Assembly: GCF_020735385.1 (NCBI RefSeq)
Contig: NZ_CP085953.1
Coordinates: forward strand, 372,001 to 436,000
Length of the DNA: 64,000 nt
Source of the DNA: Granulicatella elegans
Lineage (GTDB): Bacteria; Bacillota; Bacilli; Lactobacillales; Aerococcaceae
Direction: 5' to 3'
Shown: positions 32,914 to 41,628 of the stretch, in pieces
How positions within the stretch are numbered: the stretch's first letter is position 1
Layout of the letters: every line of letters begins with the position of its first letter
Translations under genes and position numbers: made by a program
The notes under the pieces: generated by a model
What the model saw: the letters and a program-made list of their open reading frames with translations, nothing else
Databases searched by the model: none
What the model was told of the DNA's origin: nothing

Positions 32914-35553
32914 CTACTCTTCCCCCACACCAGGTCGATACGCAATAACTCCTAATCCCATAAAGATGACTAACGTCACAATTAAGAATATTACTTGTTC
33001 CTGAATCGTTCCTGTCATCGAAATCGTTTGTCGTAATCCTGATACTGAATAACTCATTGGAAGCCATGGATTGATACTCTTGAAGAAATCATTCGTCAAT
33101 GCAAGTGGATAAGTTCCTGCACTTGAGGCTAATTGTAATAATAAGAGTATTAATGAGAAGAATGCTCCCACACGAGAGTTCCATGTTGTTAATGCCGTTA
33201 CCATTGCCATAAATGTGATGCTCGCTAATACAATAAGAAATAATGTTTTCATTTCATGGACTGCTGTTAATCCAATAGCATGTACTCCAGCATAAACAAG
33301 TATTCCTGCTAACACCGCAATAATTCCATTAATTTCTAAACGAGCTTTAAACCAAACCCAACGTGTTTCTGGATGTCTTCCAGATGGTAGTTTTGCAAAG
33401 ATCATATTCGTTGATAATGCTGCCACAAACAATGCAACAGAAATCATATATGGAGCCATCGCAATTCCGTTAACTGCTACGGCATCATGATCTGTTTTTG
33501 ATAATGCCAATGGATTGGATAAAGTTTTCGCATTTGTTTCTTCTGTCGAAGCTAATGCTAATTGTTCATTTGCATCCATTAACCCACTACTTAATGTAGT
33601 GACTCCATCATATAAAGTTTCCAATCCAGTTGAAAGAGTATTTCCTCCATCAGCAAGTTTTTCTGAACCTTCTGCAATTTTTTGTGATCCATCCGTTAAT
33701 TTAGAAGAACCCGAAAGGAGTTGCTCAGATTTTTGATTTAACTGACTTGTTCCTGATTGTAAGGTAGTCATTCCAGATACTAATTCTGAAGATTTTTGAT
33801 TTAATTGATTACTTCCAGAAGAAATTTTTTCAATGTTTGTGACTAGTTCAGGAGCTTTTTGTGCCAATTGTCCGACTCCGGAAGTTAAAGTTGAAGATTT
33901 TTTGGCCAATTGAGAAGAACCTGACGCTAACTGACTGACACTACCGTTTAAAGTACTGTTTTTAGAGCTTAAATTCTTGGCTCCTTGGGCAACTTTATCC
34001 ACTCCACTTGTATAAACACCTACACCACTTTGAATAGCTTGGCTAGCTGGAACTAGTTGTTGACTTACTGCTGTCTGTAATGTCCCAATTCCTCCTGTTA
34101 ATTGAGTTAATGACGTAGAGGCTAATGGCAACACTTGTCCTGCTGCAGATTGTAATTTAGCAACACTTTCCGCTTGAGATTTTGCATTTTCCAAATTCTC
34201 TTTTAATTCTTGAATCGTCAATAAAATTTCTTTTGCAGCTTGCACACTCGTATTCGTTTGATTTGATACAGCTTTTGTTAATTCTGCTTGTTGTTCCGCA
34301 CTTAAAGTACTATACGCATTTGTTGATTGAATGGCTGTTAACGCAGCTTGACTATTCTCCTTTACACTTTGTGCTGAAGCAGCAATTGTAGATAAAGCAT
34401 TCGTTACTTCACCCATTAATGCTGTACTTCCAGTTGCATTCGCTGATTGAATGGCTTGATTTAATTGATCTAAACCAGCTGCCAATTGAGAAACTTGACT
34501 ACTCTTTTGTGCAGATGCCTCTAATTGACTCGATAATTGCTGAATTCCTTGATTTAATTGTTGAACTCCATTTCGCAAAGTTTCTGATTGCCCTGCCAAT
34601 TGACTCGCCCCTGAAGATAAGCTATCCACTCCAGAAGTGTATGCTTGAACTCCACTAGATAATTGATTCAACCCGAAGTCTAGTTTTACCACTCCTCCAG
34701 CATACGCTTGAACCCCGTCGTTTAATTGTTGGATTCCAGATGCTAATTCTGGAGTTTTAGAAGATAATTGATTTAAGCCATTATCTAACTGAGAAACAGC
34801 TCCTGTGTAAGTTAACAATCCATTATGGAAGCTTACTACACCTGAATCGATTTTTTTAACAGCATCTGTATAAGTCGTTAATCCACTCGTAAATTGCTCT
34901 GCTCCATTTGAAAAAGTAACACTTGATTGAGCTAAAGTTTGTAAATTAGTTGCTAATTGTTGGCTTCCCTCTTTTAATTGATTGGAACCTGAAGCAAGAG
35001 TTTGACTTCCTTGCGAAGCTTGTTCCATTCCATCTTTTAAAATGCCCATTTTTTCAAATAAAGCTTTTGCATAAGTTTCTGTCACGTTTTTCGCAACAGT
35101 TTGCCTTAATTGAACCATTGCTGAATCACTCATTTTACTAGCGATAAAACTATGACCACTAGAAGTTTGGTAATCAATATTCATTTGTTCTGGATGATTC
35201 GTTAAAATCGATGCAGCTTTTTGGGATAAATCACTAGGTAATGTCACGACCATATAATAAGTCCCATCTTCTAGTCCTTCTATCCCTTCTTCTTCTGTTA
35301 CAAAATGAAAATTCAACGCATCATTATCTTTCAAATTCGAAACCATATCTTCACCAATATTCATCGACTCTCCATTATACGAAGCAGCCTGGTCTTTATT
35401 GACAACTGCTACTGGTAATTCAGATAACTTTCCATATGGATCCCACATAGAAGATAAAAATATAATGTTATATAAAGCTGGAATCAGTGCAATTCCTACC
35501 ATCACAATAATAAAAGTTGGTTTTTTCAAAATGGCTTTCCATTCTCTAAACAT
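32914..35553 (-). CDS. YhgE/Pip-domain membrane protein
   Basis: 879 aa. One N-terminal membrane helix (about residues 12-35) precedes the Pip N-domain (PVAVVNKDQAASYNGESMN). It is followed by a very long extracytoplasmic stretch of repeats of the type L-x-x-G-x-x-Q-L/S-x-x with many Ser and Gln (about 180-640), and then five to six C-terminal membrane segments resembling ABC-2 permeases. Relatives include the Lactococcus phage infection protein Pip and ESX-linked EsaA. Divergent from a TetR gene and probably repressed by it. The ATG at 35553 has GAGGAG upstream; an earlier in-frame ATG at 35577 does not. Confidence 0.88.
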   Translation of the reverse strand: MFREWKAILKKPTFIIVMVGIALIPALYNIIFLSSMWDPYGKLSELPVAVVNKDQAASYNGESMNIGEDMVSNLKDNDALNFHFVTEEEGIEGLEDGTYYMVVTLPSDLSQKAASILTNHPEQMNIDYQTSSGHSFIASKMSDSAMVQLRQTVAKNVTETYAKALFEKMGILKDGMEQASQGSQTLASGSNQLKEGSQQLATNLQTLAQSSVTFSNGAEQFTSGLTTYTDAVKKIDSGVVSFHNGLLTYTGAVSQLDNGLNQLSSKTPELASGIQQLNDGVQAYAGGVVKLDFGLNQLSSGVQAYTSGVDSLSSGASQLAGQSETLRNGVQQLNQGIQQLSSQLEASAQKSSQVSQLAAGLDQLNQAIQSANATGSTALMGEVTNALSTIAASAQSVKENSQAALTAIQSTNAYSTLSAEQQAELTKAVSNQTNTSVQAAKEILLTIQELKENLENAKSQAESVAKLQSAAGQVLPLASTSLTQLTGGIGTLQTAVSQQLVPASQAIQSGVGVYTSGVDKVAQGAKNLSSKNSTLNGSVSQLASGSSQLAKKSSTLTSGVGQLAQKAPELVTNIEKISSGSNQLNQKSSELVSGMTTLQSGTSQLNQKSEQLLSGSSKLTDGSQKIAEGSEKLADGGNTLSTGLETLYDGVTTLSSGLMDANEQLALASTEETNAKTLSNPLALSKTDHDAVAVNGIAMAPYMISVALFVAALSTNMIFAKLPSGRHPETRWVWFKARLEINGIIAVLAGILVYAGVHAIGLTAVHEMKTLFLIVLASITFMAMVTALTTWNSRVGAFFSLILLLLQLASSAGTYPLALTNDFFKSINPWLPMSYSVSGLRQTISMTGTIQEQVIFLIVTLVIFMGLGVIAYRPGVGEE

Positions 35554-35569
35554 ATAACTCCTCTTTTCT

Positions 35570-35586
35570 GTACACACTGTCTAATT
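35570..35586. promoter_or_regulatory. TetR operator near the YhgE/Pip start
   Basis: GTACACACTGTCTAAT reads on the other strand as TTAGACAGTGTGTAC, the same half-sites as the element at 35641-35663. It lies just upstream of the YhgE/Pip ribosome-binding site. Confidence 0.5.
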
Positions 35587-35640
35587 TTTGATAAAATAGA
35601 TTATACATCAGTAAAAACAGATATCAAGCAATAAAATTCA

Positions 35641-35663
35641 TTTTTAGACACAGTGTGTAAAAA
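35641..35663. promoter_or_regulatory. TetR operator near the tetR start
   Basis: TTTTTAGACACAGTGTGTAAAAA is nearly palindromic (TTTTTA/TAAAAA and ACAC/GTGT arms, asymmetric only at the centre and at one flanking G). It lies 20 bases before the tetR start codon. With the copy at 35570 it suits control of both divergent genes. Confidence 0.6.
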
Positions 35664-35682
35664 TGTTTATAAAGGAGATATT

Positions 35683-36240
35683 ATGACAGAGAGTAATAAA
35701 CGACAAAAAACAAAACAAGCCATTGAAAATGCCATGGTACACTTACTAGCAGAACAGCCTTTCGATCAAATTAGTACGGTAAAATTAGCCGAAGAAGCCG
35801 GAATCAGCCGTTCTAGTTTTTATACGCATTACAAAGATAAGTACGACATGATTGATCACTACCAAAGTCGACTTTTTCATACGCTAGAATATATATTTGG
35901 GAAATGTGCTGATAACAAACAGCAAGTTCTTTTAGAAATTTTTGAATATTTACAGTCTGAGCCTCTTTTAGCCGCATTATTATCTGAAAATGGAACAAAA
36001 GAAATTCAAAATTTTCTTCGCAATAAATTGCTTATTTTACTAAAAACGGATATATTAACACGCTCTGCAAATCGCCCATTAAATGAAACAGATTTAGAAT
36101 ATTGTGGCGTTTATTTAGCCAATGCATTATTTGGTGTTTGTCAAACATGGATTGCTCACGGTAAAAAAGAAAGCCCTCAAGAAATAACAGACTTTTTATT
36201 CCCACTAACAAATGCCGTTAGTGAAGTTTTTTCTAAATAA
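35683..36240 (+). CDS. TetR/AcrR-family regulator
   Basis: 185 aa with an N-terminal TetR HTH (residues about 8-55; TVKLAEEAGISRSSFYTHYKDK) and a helical effector domain with the C-terminal NALFGVCQTWIAHGKKESPQEI typical of the TetR_C_33/YxaF-like group. Divergent from the YhgE/Pip gene with shared operator-like repeats, so probably its local repressor. AAAGGAG selects the ATG at 35683. Confidence 0.9.
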   Translation: MTESNKRQKTKQAIENAMVHLLAEQPFDQISTVKLAEEAGISRSSFYTHYKDKYDMIDHYQSRLFHTLEYIFGKCADNKQQVLLEIFEYLQSEPLLAALLSENGTKEIQNFLRNKLLILLKTDILTRSANRPLNETDLEYCGVYLANALFGVCQTWIAHGKKESPQEITDFLFPLTNAVSEVFSK

Positions 36241-36246
36241 ACACGA

Positions 36247-36292
36247 AAAAGGCATAAATCATACGATCAAGATTTACGCCTTTCTTTTTTTG
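36247..36292 (+). terminator. Terminator of tetR
   Basis: AAAGGCATAAATC...GATTTACGCCTTT followed by CTTTTTTT. Confidence 0.8.
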
Positions 36293-36301
36293 ACGTTTTT
36301 A

Positions 36302-36328
36302 AAAGCAAGAAGATTTTTTTCTTGTCTT
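36302..36328 (-). terminator. Terminator of the OpuC-type operon
   Basis: On the minus strand ACAAGAAAAAAATCTTCTTG followed by CTTTTAAAAA, directly after the permease/binding-protein stop. The stem is weak. Confidence 0.5.
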
Positions 36329-36330
36329 TC

Positions 36331-37851
36331 TCACCGTTTTAATAGATTAACCTTCACTAAATATTCTCTAGCAACTTCTTCAGCAGGTCTTCCATTTGCA
36401 CCTACTTCAAAGTTCATTTGACTCATTTCTTCTTCAGAAATTTTTCCAGCTAATTGATTTAAGACTCCTTCTAACTCAGGATGTTTTTTCAACAATTCTT
36501 GTTTCATTAGAGGAGCCCCTTGATACGGTGGGAATAATTGTTTATCATCCTCTAATACTTTTAATTGGTAACGTGAAATTTCTGCATCTGTTGAATAAGC
36601 ATCTGTAACTTGAATATCACCAGATTGAATCGCTTGATAACGTAATGCAGGTTCCATTGTAGCTACATCCAATTGTAAGCCATACATACTTTGCAATCCT
36701 TTATTTCCGTCTTCACGATCATTAAATTCTAGTGTAAATCCAACTTTTAATGGACGATTCACTTTTTTTAAATCAGAAATTTTTGTTAATTTTTCATCTT
36801 CTGCTAGTTGTTTTGGTACGGCAACTGCATAAGTATTTTGATACGCCATTGGTTTTAAAAATACAAAACCATCTTGTTCTAAAATTCCTTTACGAGCTAC
36901 TTCGTACACTTCTTCAGGTTCATGACTTACTTTAGGTTTATTCTTCAATAAACTTTCTGTAATCGTTCCTGAAAATTCTGGGTAAATATCAATATCTCCC
37001 TTTTTCAATGCTTCATATAAAAAATTCGTCTTTCCGAAGTTTGGCTTTACTTCGACTTTTAATCTTGTTTGATCTTCAATTAATAACTTATACATATTCA
37101 TCAAAATCTCAGGTTCTGCTCCTAATTTCCCTGCAATCACTAGTTTATCTGATGTTTGCATTTTAACAATTGTTGGAGCATAAGAAGCTCCTAATCCAAT
37201 CATTAAGACTACAAAGGCTGCCAAAATCGTTCTTAATTTTGCAGTTTCCATCCATTTCAATAAGAAGTTGAATAAAATTGCTAAAATTGCAGCAGAAATA
37301 GCACCAATCAAGATTAAACTTGAATTATTTCGATCAATTCCTAATAAAATAAAGCTTCCTAATCCCCCTGCACCAATTAATGCTGCTAAAGTCGCTGTTC
37401 CAATAATGAACACCGCTGCAGTACGAATCCCCGACATCATTACAGGCATTGCTATGGCAATTTCAAATTTTTTAAGACGTTCAAACTTTGTCATTCCAAA
37501 CGCAATTCCTGCTTCAACTAAACTTTCATCAATTCCTTGTAGCCCTGTAATTGTATTTTGTAAAATCGGGAATAGCGCATATAACACTAAAGTCGTTAAG
37601 GCTGGCAATGTTCCAATTCCCATTAATGGAATAAATAATCCAATTAACGCTAAAGATGGTAATGTTTGAATAATTCCTGCAATTTGTAATAAAAATCCAG
37701 AAACCTTTTTCGATGGACTCACTAATACTGCAATAGGAATAGCAAGGACTACTGCTAATAATAAGGCTAATAACGAAAGTTGAAGGTGTTGCCCAAGGGA
37801 TAACAGCCACTCACTATTTCTCTCTTGAAATGTTCGAATGAATTCATTCAT
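36331..37851 (-). CDS. Glycine betaine/carnitine/choline ABC transporter permease-binding protein fusion (OpuCB-CC)
   Basis: 506 aa. Residues about 1-215 form a BPD_transp_1 permease (five or six helices; [20 protein letters not shown] is the EAA loop). After a further helix, residues about 240-506 form an OpuAC-type substrate-binding domain ([28 protein letters not shown]-like region, [12 protein letters not shown]). Such fusions tether the binding domain outside the cell. The substrate is a quaternary ammonium osmolyte; which one is not resolved. The ATG at 37851 overlaps the ATPase stop and has GGGGGAGAA upstream. Confidence 0.9.
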   Translation of the reverse strand: MNEFIRTFQERNSEWLLSLGQHLQLSLLALLLAVVLAIPIAVLVSPSKKVSGFLLQIAGIIQTLPSLALIGLFIPLMGIGTLPALTTLVLYALFPILQNTITGLQGIDESLVEAGIAFGMTKFERLKKFEIAIAMPVMMSGIRTAAVFIIGTATLAALIGAGGLGSFILLGIDRNNSSLILIGAISAAILAILFNFLLKWMETAKLRTILAAFVVLMIGLGASYAPTIVKMQTSDKLVIAGKLGAEPEILMNMYKLLIEDQTRLKVEVKPNFGKTNFLYEALKKGDIDIYPEFSGTITESLLKNKPKVSHEPEEVYEVARKGILEQDGFVFLKPMAYQNTYAVAVPKQLAEDEKLTKISDLKKVNRPLKVGFTLEFNDREDGNKGLQSMYGLQLDVATMEPALRYQAIQSGDIQVTDAYSTDAEISRYQLKVLEDDKQLFPPYQGAPLMKQELLKKHPELEGVLNQLAGKISEEEMSQMNFEVGANGRPAEEVAREYLVKVNLLKR

Positions 37852-38575
37852 GATGTTCTCCCCCTTTAAATAATTCTTTGACAAACTCATTAGCAGGTTG
37901 CGTTTGAATTTCATAAGGAGTAGCTACTTGTACAATTTCTCCATCTTTTAATACAGCAATTCTATCAGCTAATTTTACGGCTTCATCTGTATCATGTGTG
38001 ACAAATAAAGTTGTCATTTTAAATTCTTGATGCAGTTGTTTTGTTAAATCTTGTAATTGTTTACGGCTAATGGCATCTAATGCCGAAAAAGGTTCATCCA
38101 TTAATAATATTTTTGGAGTCGCAATAATAGCCCGAACAATTCCTACTCGTTGTTGTTCTCCTCCGGATAATTCTTTTGGATAACGATGTGCATCATCTTC
38201 AAAAGAAAGTCCTACTTTTTCTAATAATACCCTCGTTTGTTCTTGAATTTGTTCTTTTTTCCAACCTTTCATCTCAGGAATTAAAGCAATATTTTCTGCC
38301 ACTGTTAAATTTGGAAAAAGTGCAATTTGTTGCAAAACATATCCAGTTTCTAATCGTAATTCTCGTTGATGATGATCTTTAATCCGTTTTTCATTTAAGT
38401 AAATATTTCCATCTGTCGGTTCAATTAATTGGTTAATCATTTTCATCATCGTTGTCTTCCCTGAACCAGATGGTCCCACTAACACCATAAATTCACCATC
38501 TTCAATGCGTAAATTAACATTTTTTAAGACAGGTTTTTCTTCATAGCGTAATGCTACATTTTTGTATTCAATCAT
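37844..38575 (-). CDS. Osmoprotectant ABC transporter ATP-binding protein (OpuCA-like)
   Basis: 243 aa: Walker [11 protein letters not shown]-loop with the OpuA-type [20 protein letters not shown], signature [14 protein letters not shown], Walker [12 protein letters not shown] and H-loop VTHD. It lacks the C-terminal CBS pair found in many OpuCA/OpuAA proteins, so CBS-based ionic-strength or c-di-AMP sensing is absent here. First gene of a two-gene operon; overlaps the fused permease gene. Confidence 0.9.
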   Translation of the reverse strand: MIEYKNVALRYEEKPVLKNVNLRIEDGEFMVLVGPSGSGKTTMMKMINQLIEPTDGNIYLNEKRIKDHHQRELRLETGYVLQQIALFPNLTVAENIALIPEMKGWKKEQIQEQTRVLLEKVGLSFEDDAHRYPKELSGGEQQRVGIVRAIIATPKILLMDEPFSALDAISRKQLQDLTKQLHQEFKMTTLFVTHDTDEAVKLADRIAVLKDGEIVQVATPYEIQTQPANEFVKELFKGGEHHE

Positions 38576-38630
38576 TTTACCTTCTTCTTTTAGTAAAAGC
38601 AGATTGTATCAACAAACGGCTCCTCTAATT

Positions 38631-39080
38631 TTACTCCTGTTCTCCATCTTTTAAATTTTGCAGAATTCGATTTAAATAGTTTTCTACTTGTACAATTTCT
38701 TCTTCCTTAAATCCTGCATAGAAGATTTTTCCTAATTCACGGCTAACTTTTTCTCCAATTTCTTTTTGAGATTTTCCTAATTCCGTTAAATTCACATATT
38801 TTCTACGTTTATCTTTCGGACAATCTTGCATACAAACTAAGCCTTGTTCTTCTAATTTTTTTAGCATACTTGTTAATGTGTTGTTCGCTAAACCTGTTCT
38901 ACAGCTCAATTCTGTACATGTAATATACCCATCAGTATCATTCCATAAAACAGACAGTATTTTTTCTTGTTCACTTCTAAAAAGAGCATCCGGTTCTTTA
39001 CTCAATAGTTTTTGATAAAGTCTTCCATTTAATAAACGAATATGGTGAATGAAACATCCCCCATTCTTTTTACCATCCAT
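38631..39080 (-). CDS. MarR-family regulator
   Basis: 149 aa winged-helix protein (core residues about 30-110; YITCTELSCRTGLANNTLTSMLKKLEEQGLV and the wing CPKDKRRKYVNLTELG, described here in parts). It lies 55 bases upstream of and in the same direction as the OpuC-type genes, so it may control them. GAAGGG lies before the ATG, with loose spacing. Confidence 0.88.
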   Translation of the reverse strand: MDGKKNGGCFIHHIRLLNGRLYQKLLSKEPDALFRSEQEKILSVLWNDTDGYITCTELSCRTGLANNTLTSMLKKLEEQGLVCMQDCPKDKRRKYVNLTELGKSQKEIGEKVSRELGKIFYAGFKEEEIVQVENYLNRILQNLKDGEQE

Positions 39081-39178
39081 GCCATTTATTTCCCTTCGTT
39101 TTTTATTTCTATATAGAACTATATTCTTTTTTATCTACTTTGTCAATTACTTTTATATAAAAATTCTATAAAAGCACA

Positions 39179-39210
39179 AAAAAGAGCGTTCTGACTCGAA
39201 CACTCCTCTT
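39179..39210 (-). terminator. Terminator of the rlmA-SseB-like operon
   Basis: On the minus strand GAGTGTTC-GAGTCA-GAACGCTC followed by TTTTTTGTG. Confidence 0.8.
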
Positions 39211-39217
39211 CCATTCA

Positions 39218-40573
39218 TTAATCTACTTTTTTCATTTCTTCAAACATTTCATCATTAACATAACAGCCAAGAGCTGGGTTTTCTGATGGGTTAATCACTA
39301 CATCGAAAGCTTTTGTTACTTGCGATAACGTCTGAATCATTCCACTCCAGCTTTCATCATAAATTTGTCTCAATCTCTTCCAATCTGTATAGAAGACCAT
39401 TGCTTCTTTTTCATCTTTCCCTGGTAGAATCGCAATATTCATTTTTTCTCCAGATTGTAAGTCAATTTGAGCATTTGAATCTGCATTTTCTAATTTAATT
39501 GGTGTTAAAAATTTTGCTTTTGGTAATTCTAAGCATAAGAAACGATAGTATAATCCGTGCATAATTTTTTGTTCTTCTGTTTGTGGCATTCCTAATTGAC
39601 CTAATAACAAGATCCATCTCATGGTGTCAGGATTTGTAACTGGAATATCTTCTTCTGCTACTCCTGTATAATCAGGTGCTACAATAATTCCTTCTGCAGC
39701 AAGAGATGTTTGTTCTGTTACAAGATGGACTCCTGTCGCTCCGTTTTGGTAGAAAGTTTCTAAGAAGAAATTCTCAATTCCTTTTCCATCTTCTCCTTTT
39801 TGAATACGACGTAATTCAAAAATGTCTGTATCTGCAAATCGAGAAGCTAGCCTTTCTTCATACGCTACTGGAGCGACAAAAATCATTGGCGAACTGCAAA
39901 TAAAGCCACCTTCTTCTCTTTGTTGTGTTTGAGAGAATAAATAAGGTTCTTCTGTTTTTTTAGAATAAACCGTTACTAACTCATCTGCTTGTAATAATTT
40001 ATCTCGCACGGCAATCATTAATTGTTCAATCTTGCCGACATTTGCAGTATGCTCTTCTAGTGTTTCTTGTGAAGCATTCATATGACAGTATAGTAAAAAT
40101 ACACGTGCAATTTCTGATAAATCCGCTAAGCTTAAGGTCTCAATATCTCTTTGTGTTAAAACACCTTCTTGACGTCCCACAAAGACATTTCCTAATGTAT
40201 TAACAAATGTTTTATAGATTTCTTCCTTCTCGGCACCTTCTTCATGTAACACCGTTCCTTTTTTAATACCTAAAGGCATCGCATCTTCTAACCAAAGAGC
40301 CACTGGTTCATCTGTTACTTCAAACACTTTTTCTCGCTGACCATTTTCCATTGCATAAATCGCAGAAGTTGTGACAGTTCCATTGTCATCTCCAAGATTT
40401 GTCAACCAAACAAAATCCCCTACTTTTAATGTTCCTTCGACATTTCCTGTTACCACTAAATCTAGAGAGTCATCACTAATTTTATAGACATCTTCTACCC
40501 CTAATTTGAATATTGGTTTGTCTTGAGCGGTTGCTTCTGTTTCTTGTTTTTTAAATAAATCTTTTAATCCCAT
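39218..40573 (-). CDS. SseB-like protein with an N-terminal translation-factor-like barrel
   Basis: 451 aa. Residues about 15-90 (IFKLGVEDVYKISDDSLDLVVTGNVEGTLKVGDFVWL region) resemble the beta-barrel domain 2 of EF-Tu-like GTPases. The middle is mostly helical. The end carries two SseB-type segments (about 345-451; IAILPGKDEKEAMVFYTDW and FDVVINPSENPALGC). SseB (enhanced serine sensitivity) proteins have no settled biochemical role. GGAGGAAAG selects the ATG at 40573. It is 14 bases downstream of rlmA, so co-transcribed. Confidence 0.65.
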   Translation of the reverse strand: MGLKDLFKKQETEATAQDKPIFKLGVEDVYKISDDSLDLVVTGNVEGTLKVGDFVWLTNLGDDNGTVTTSAIYAMENGQREKVFEVTDEPVALWLEDAMPLGIKKGTVLHEEGAEKEEIYKTFVNTLGNVFVGRQEGVLTQRDIETLSLADLSEIARVFLLYCHMNASQETLEEHTANVGKIEQLMIAVRDKLLQADELVTVYSKKTEEPYLFSQTQQREEGGFICSSPMIFVAPVAYEERLASRFADTDIFELRRIQKGEDGKGIENFFLETFYQNGATGVHLVTEQTSLAAEGIIVAPDYTGVAEEDIPVTNPDTMRWILLLGQLGMPQTEEQKIMHGLYYRFLCLELPKAKFLTPIKLENADSNAQIDLQSGEKMNIAILPGKDEKEAMVFYTDWKRLRQIYDESWSGMIQTLSQVTKAFDVVINPSENPALGCYVNDEMFEEMKKVD

Positions 40574-40586
40574 TTTCTTTCCTCCG

Positions 40587-41447
40587 TTAATTCTTTTCTC
40601 CAACTAATATCCATAAATGAACTGTAATTGTTTCTAAAGGATGATTTTTACTATATTCCTGATCTTCAATACTCGCTCCCCAATATAAAGGAGTCATTTG
40701 TAATAAGTGTTCATACATTTCTTTTGTCAGTGTCACTTGATAGGAAACTTCCTTCATCTTCATAGATGGATATTCTTGTTTAAATCGTTCTACAATATCC
40801 TTATTAGAATAGTGTTGTTTTTCTTGATTACTTTTATATAATTGTTGTCTTAATTCAATTAAATAATTACTTCCAGGAATAATTTTAATTAATTTTCCTC
40901 CTAATGCTAATACACGGTTGAACTCCTTATAATTCGAAGGAGTTAACATATTTATAAGCGTGCAACAAGATTCATCCCCGAAAGGTAACTGGGCTAAATC
41001 TGCCACAATCCATAAAGCTTTTTGAGAATGATGATGACTAGCCGCTAAAATTCCTTCCTTGGCAATATCCATCCCTACTAAAGGAATCGTTTCTAAAAAT
41101 GGCGATAAATAAGCAAGTGGGCTTCCTTCTCCACAACCAATATCAACCATTAGTTGATTCTCCTGTTTTGGAATAAGCGTCAAAACTTCGTCTAATAGCG
41201 GATTGAAGAAACCACTTTGCGCTAATTCATATCGATGCGTAAATAGCTCTGCATCATAATCCTCATTCGCTTTTTGTTTCATCAAATGGAGAGTTCCTTT
41301 TTTATTAATATCGAAACGATGACGGTTCATACAGACCATACTGTAGCCATCTACGCTTTCAATAGCAGAATGACAATAGGGACATGCAAATAACTGTTGA
41401 TGTTTTTGTATAAACTCTCGACTCCAGTCGATTTTCTTTTGCATCAT
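40587..41447 (-). CDS. rlmA: 23S rRNA (guanine-N1)-methyltransferase RlmA
   Basis: 286 aa. An N-terminal zinc site (FACPYCHSAIESVDGYSMVCMNRHRF: Cys-x2-Cys...Cys...His) is followed by a Rossmann SAM-binding domain with DIGCGEGSPLAYL and MLTPSNYKEFNRVL. This is the RlmA I/II family, methylating G745 or G748 in helix 35 of 23S rRNA. In Gram-positives the RlmA II (G748) activity is usual and affects telithromycin/tylosin interaction. The call of the exact position is by kinship. Confidence 0.9.
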   Translation of the reverse strand: MMQKKIDWSREFIQKHQQLFACPYCHSAIESVDGYSMVCMNRHRFDINKKGTLHLMKQKANEDYDAELFTHRYELAQSGFFNPLLDEVLTLIPKQENQLMVDIGCGEGSPLAYLSPFLETIPLVGMDIAKEGILAASHHHSQKALWIVADLAQLPFGDESCCTLINMLTPSNYKEFNRVLALGGKLIKIIPGSNYLIELRQQLYKSNQEKQHYSNKDIVERFKQEYPSMKMKEVSYQVTLTKEMYEHLLQMTPLYWGASIEDQEYSKNHPLETITVHLWILVGEKN

Positions 41448-41548
41448 TCACACTCCTTCTCCATTTATTCCTGGTTTTCAGTATACCATAAAATTACTTT
41501 TCTGTTTGAGTTTCTTTCCTTCTCTAATAAAATAACCATTTTTTTATT

Positions 41549-41576
41549 TTGACATTTTTCCATGCAATGATACAAT
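41549..41576 (+). promoter_or_regulatory. Promoter of the CobW-type GTPase gene
   Basis: TTGACA (41549-41554), 16-base spacer, TACAAT (41571-41576); start point near 41583, inside the Zur-like box. Confidence 0.7.
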
Positions 41577-41581
41577 AGAAG

Positions 41582-41604
41582 AGAGTCGTAATTATACCGA
41601 TTTA
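41582..41604. promoter_or_regulatory. Zur-like box
   Basis: A 23-base segment centred on TCGTAATTATACCGATTTA agrees with the Bacillus-type Zur consensus TCGTAATNATTACGATTTA at all but two of these 19 positions (and 17 of 22 over the full box). It covers the predicted transcription start, so zinc-bound Zur would block transcription. Confidence 0.65.
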
Positions 41605-41628
41605 ATGACATGAATGGAGGAAAACAAG

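Noticed and set aside
33500-35100. Apparent DNA repeat array, possible CRISPR or minisatellite
   Set aside because: The repetition is at protein level (heptad-like L-x-x-G-x-x-Q repeats of YhgE/Pip) with divergent DNA and no constant spacer.
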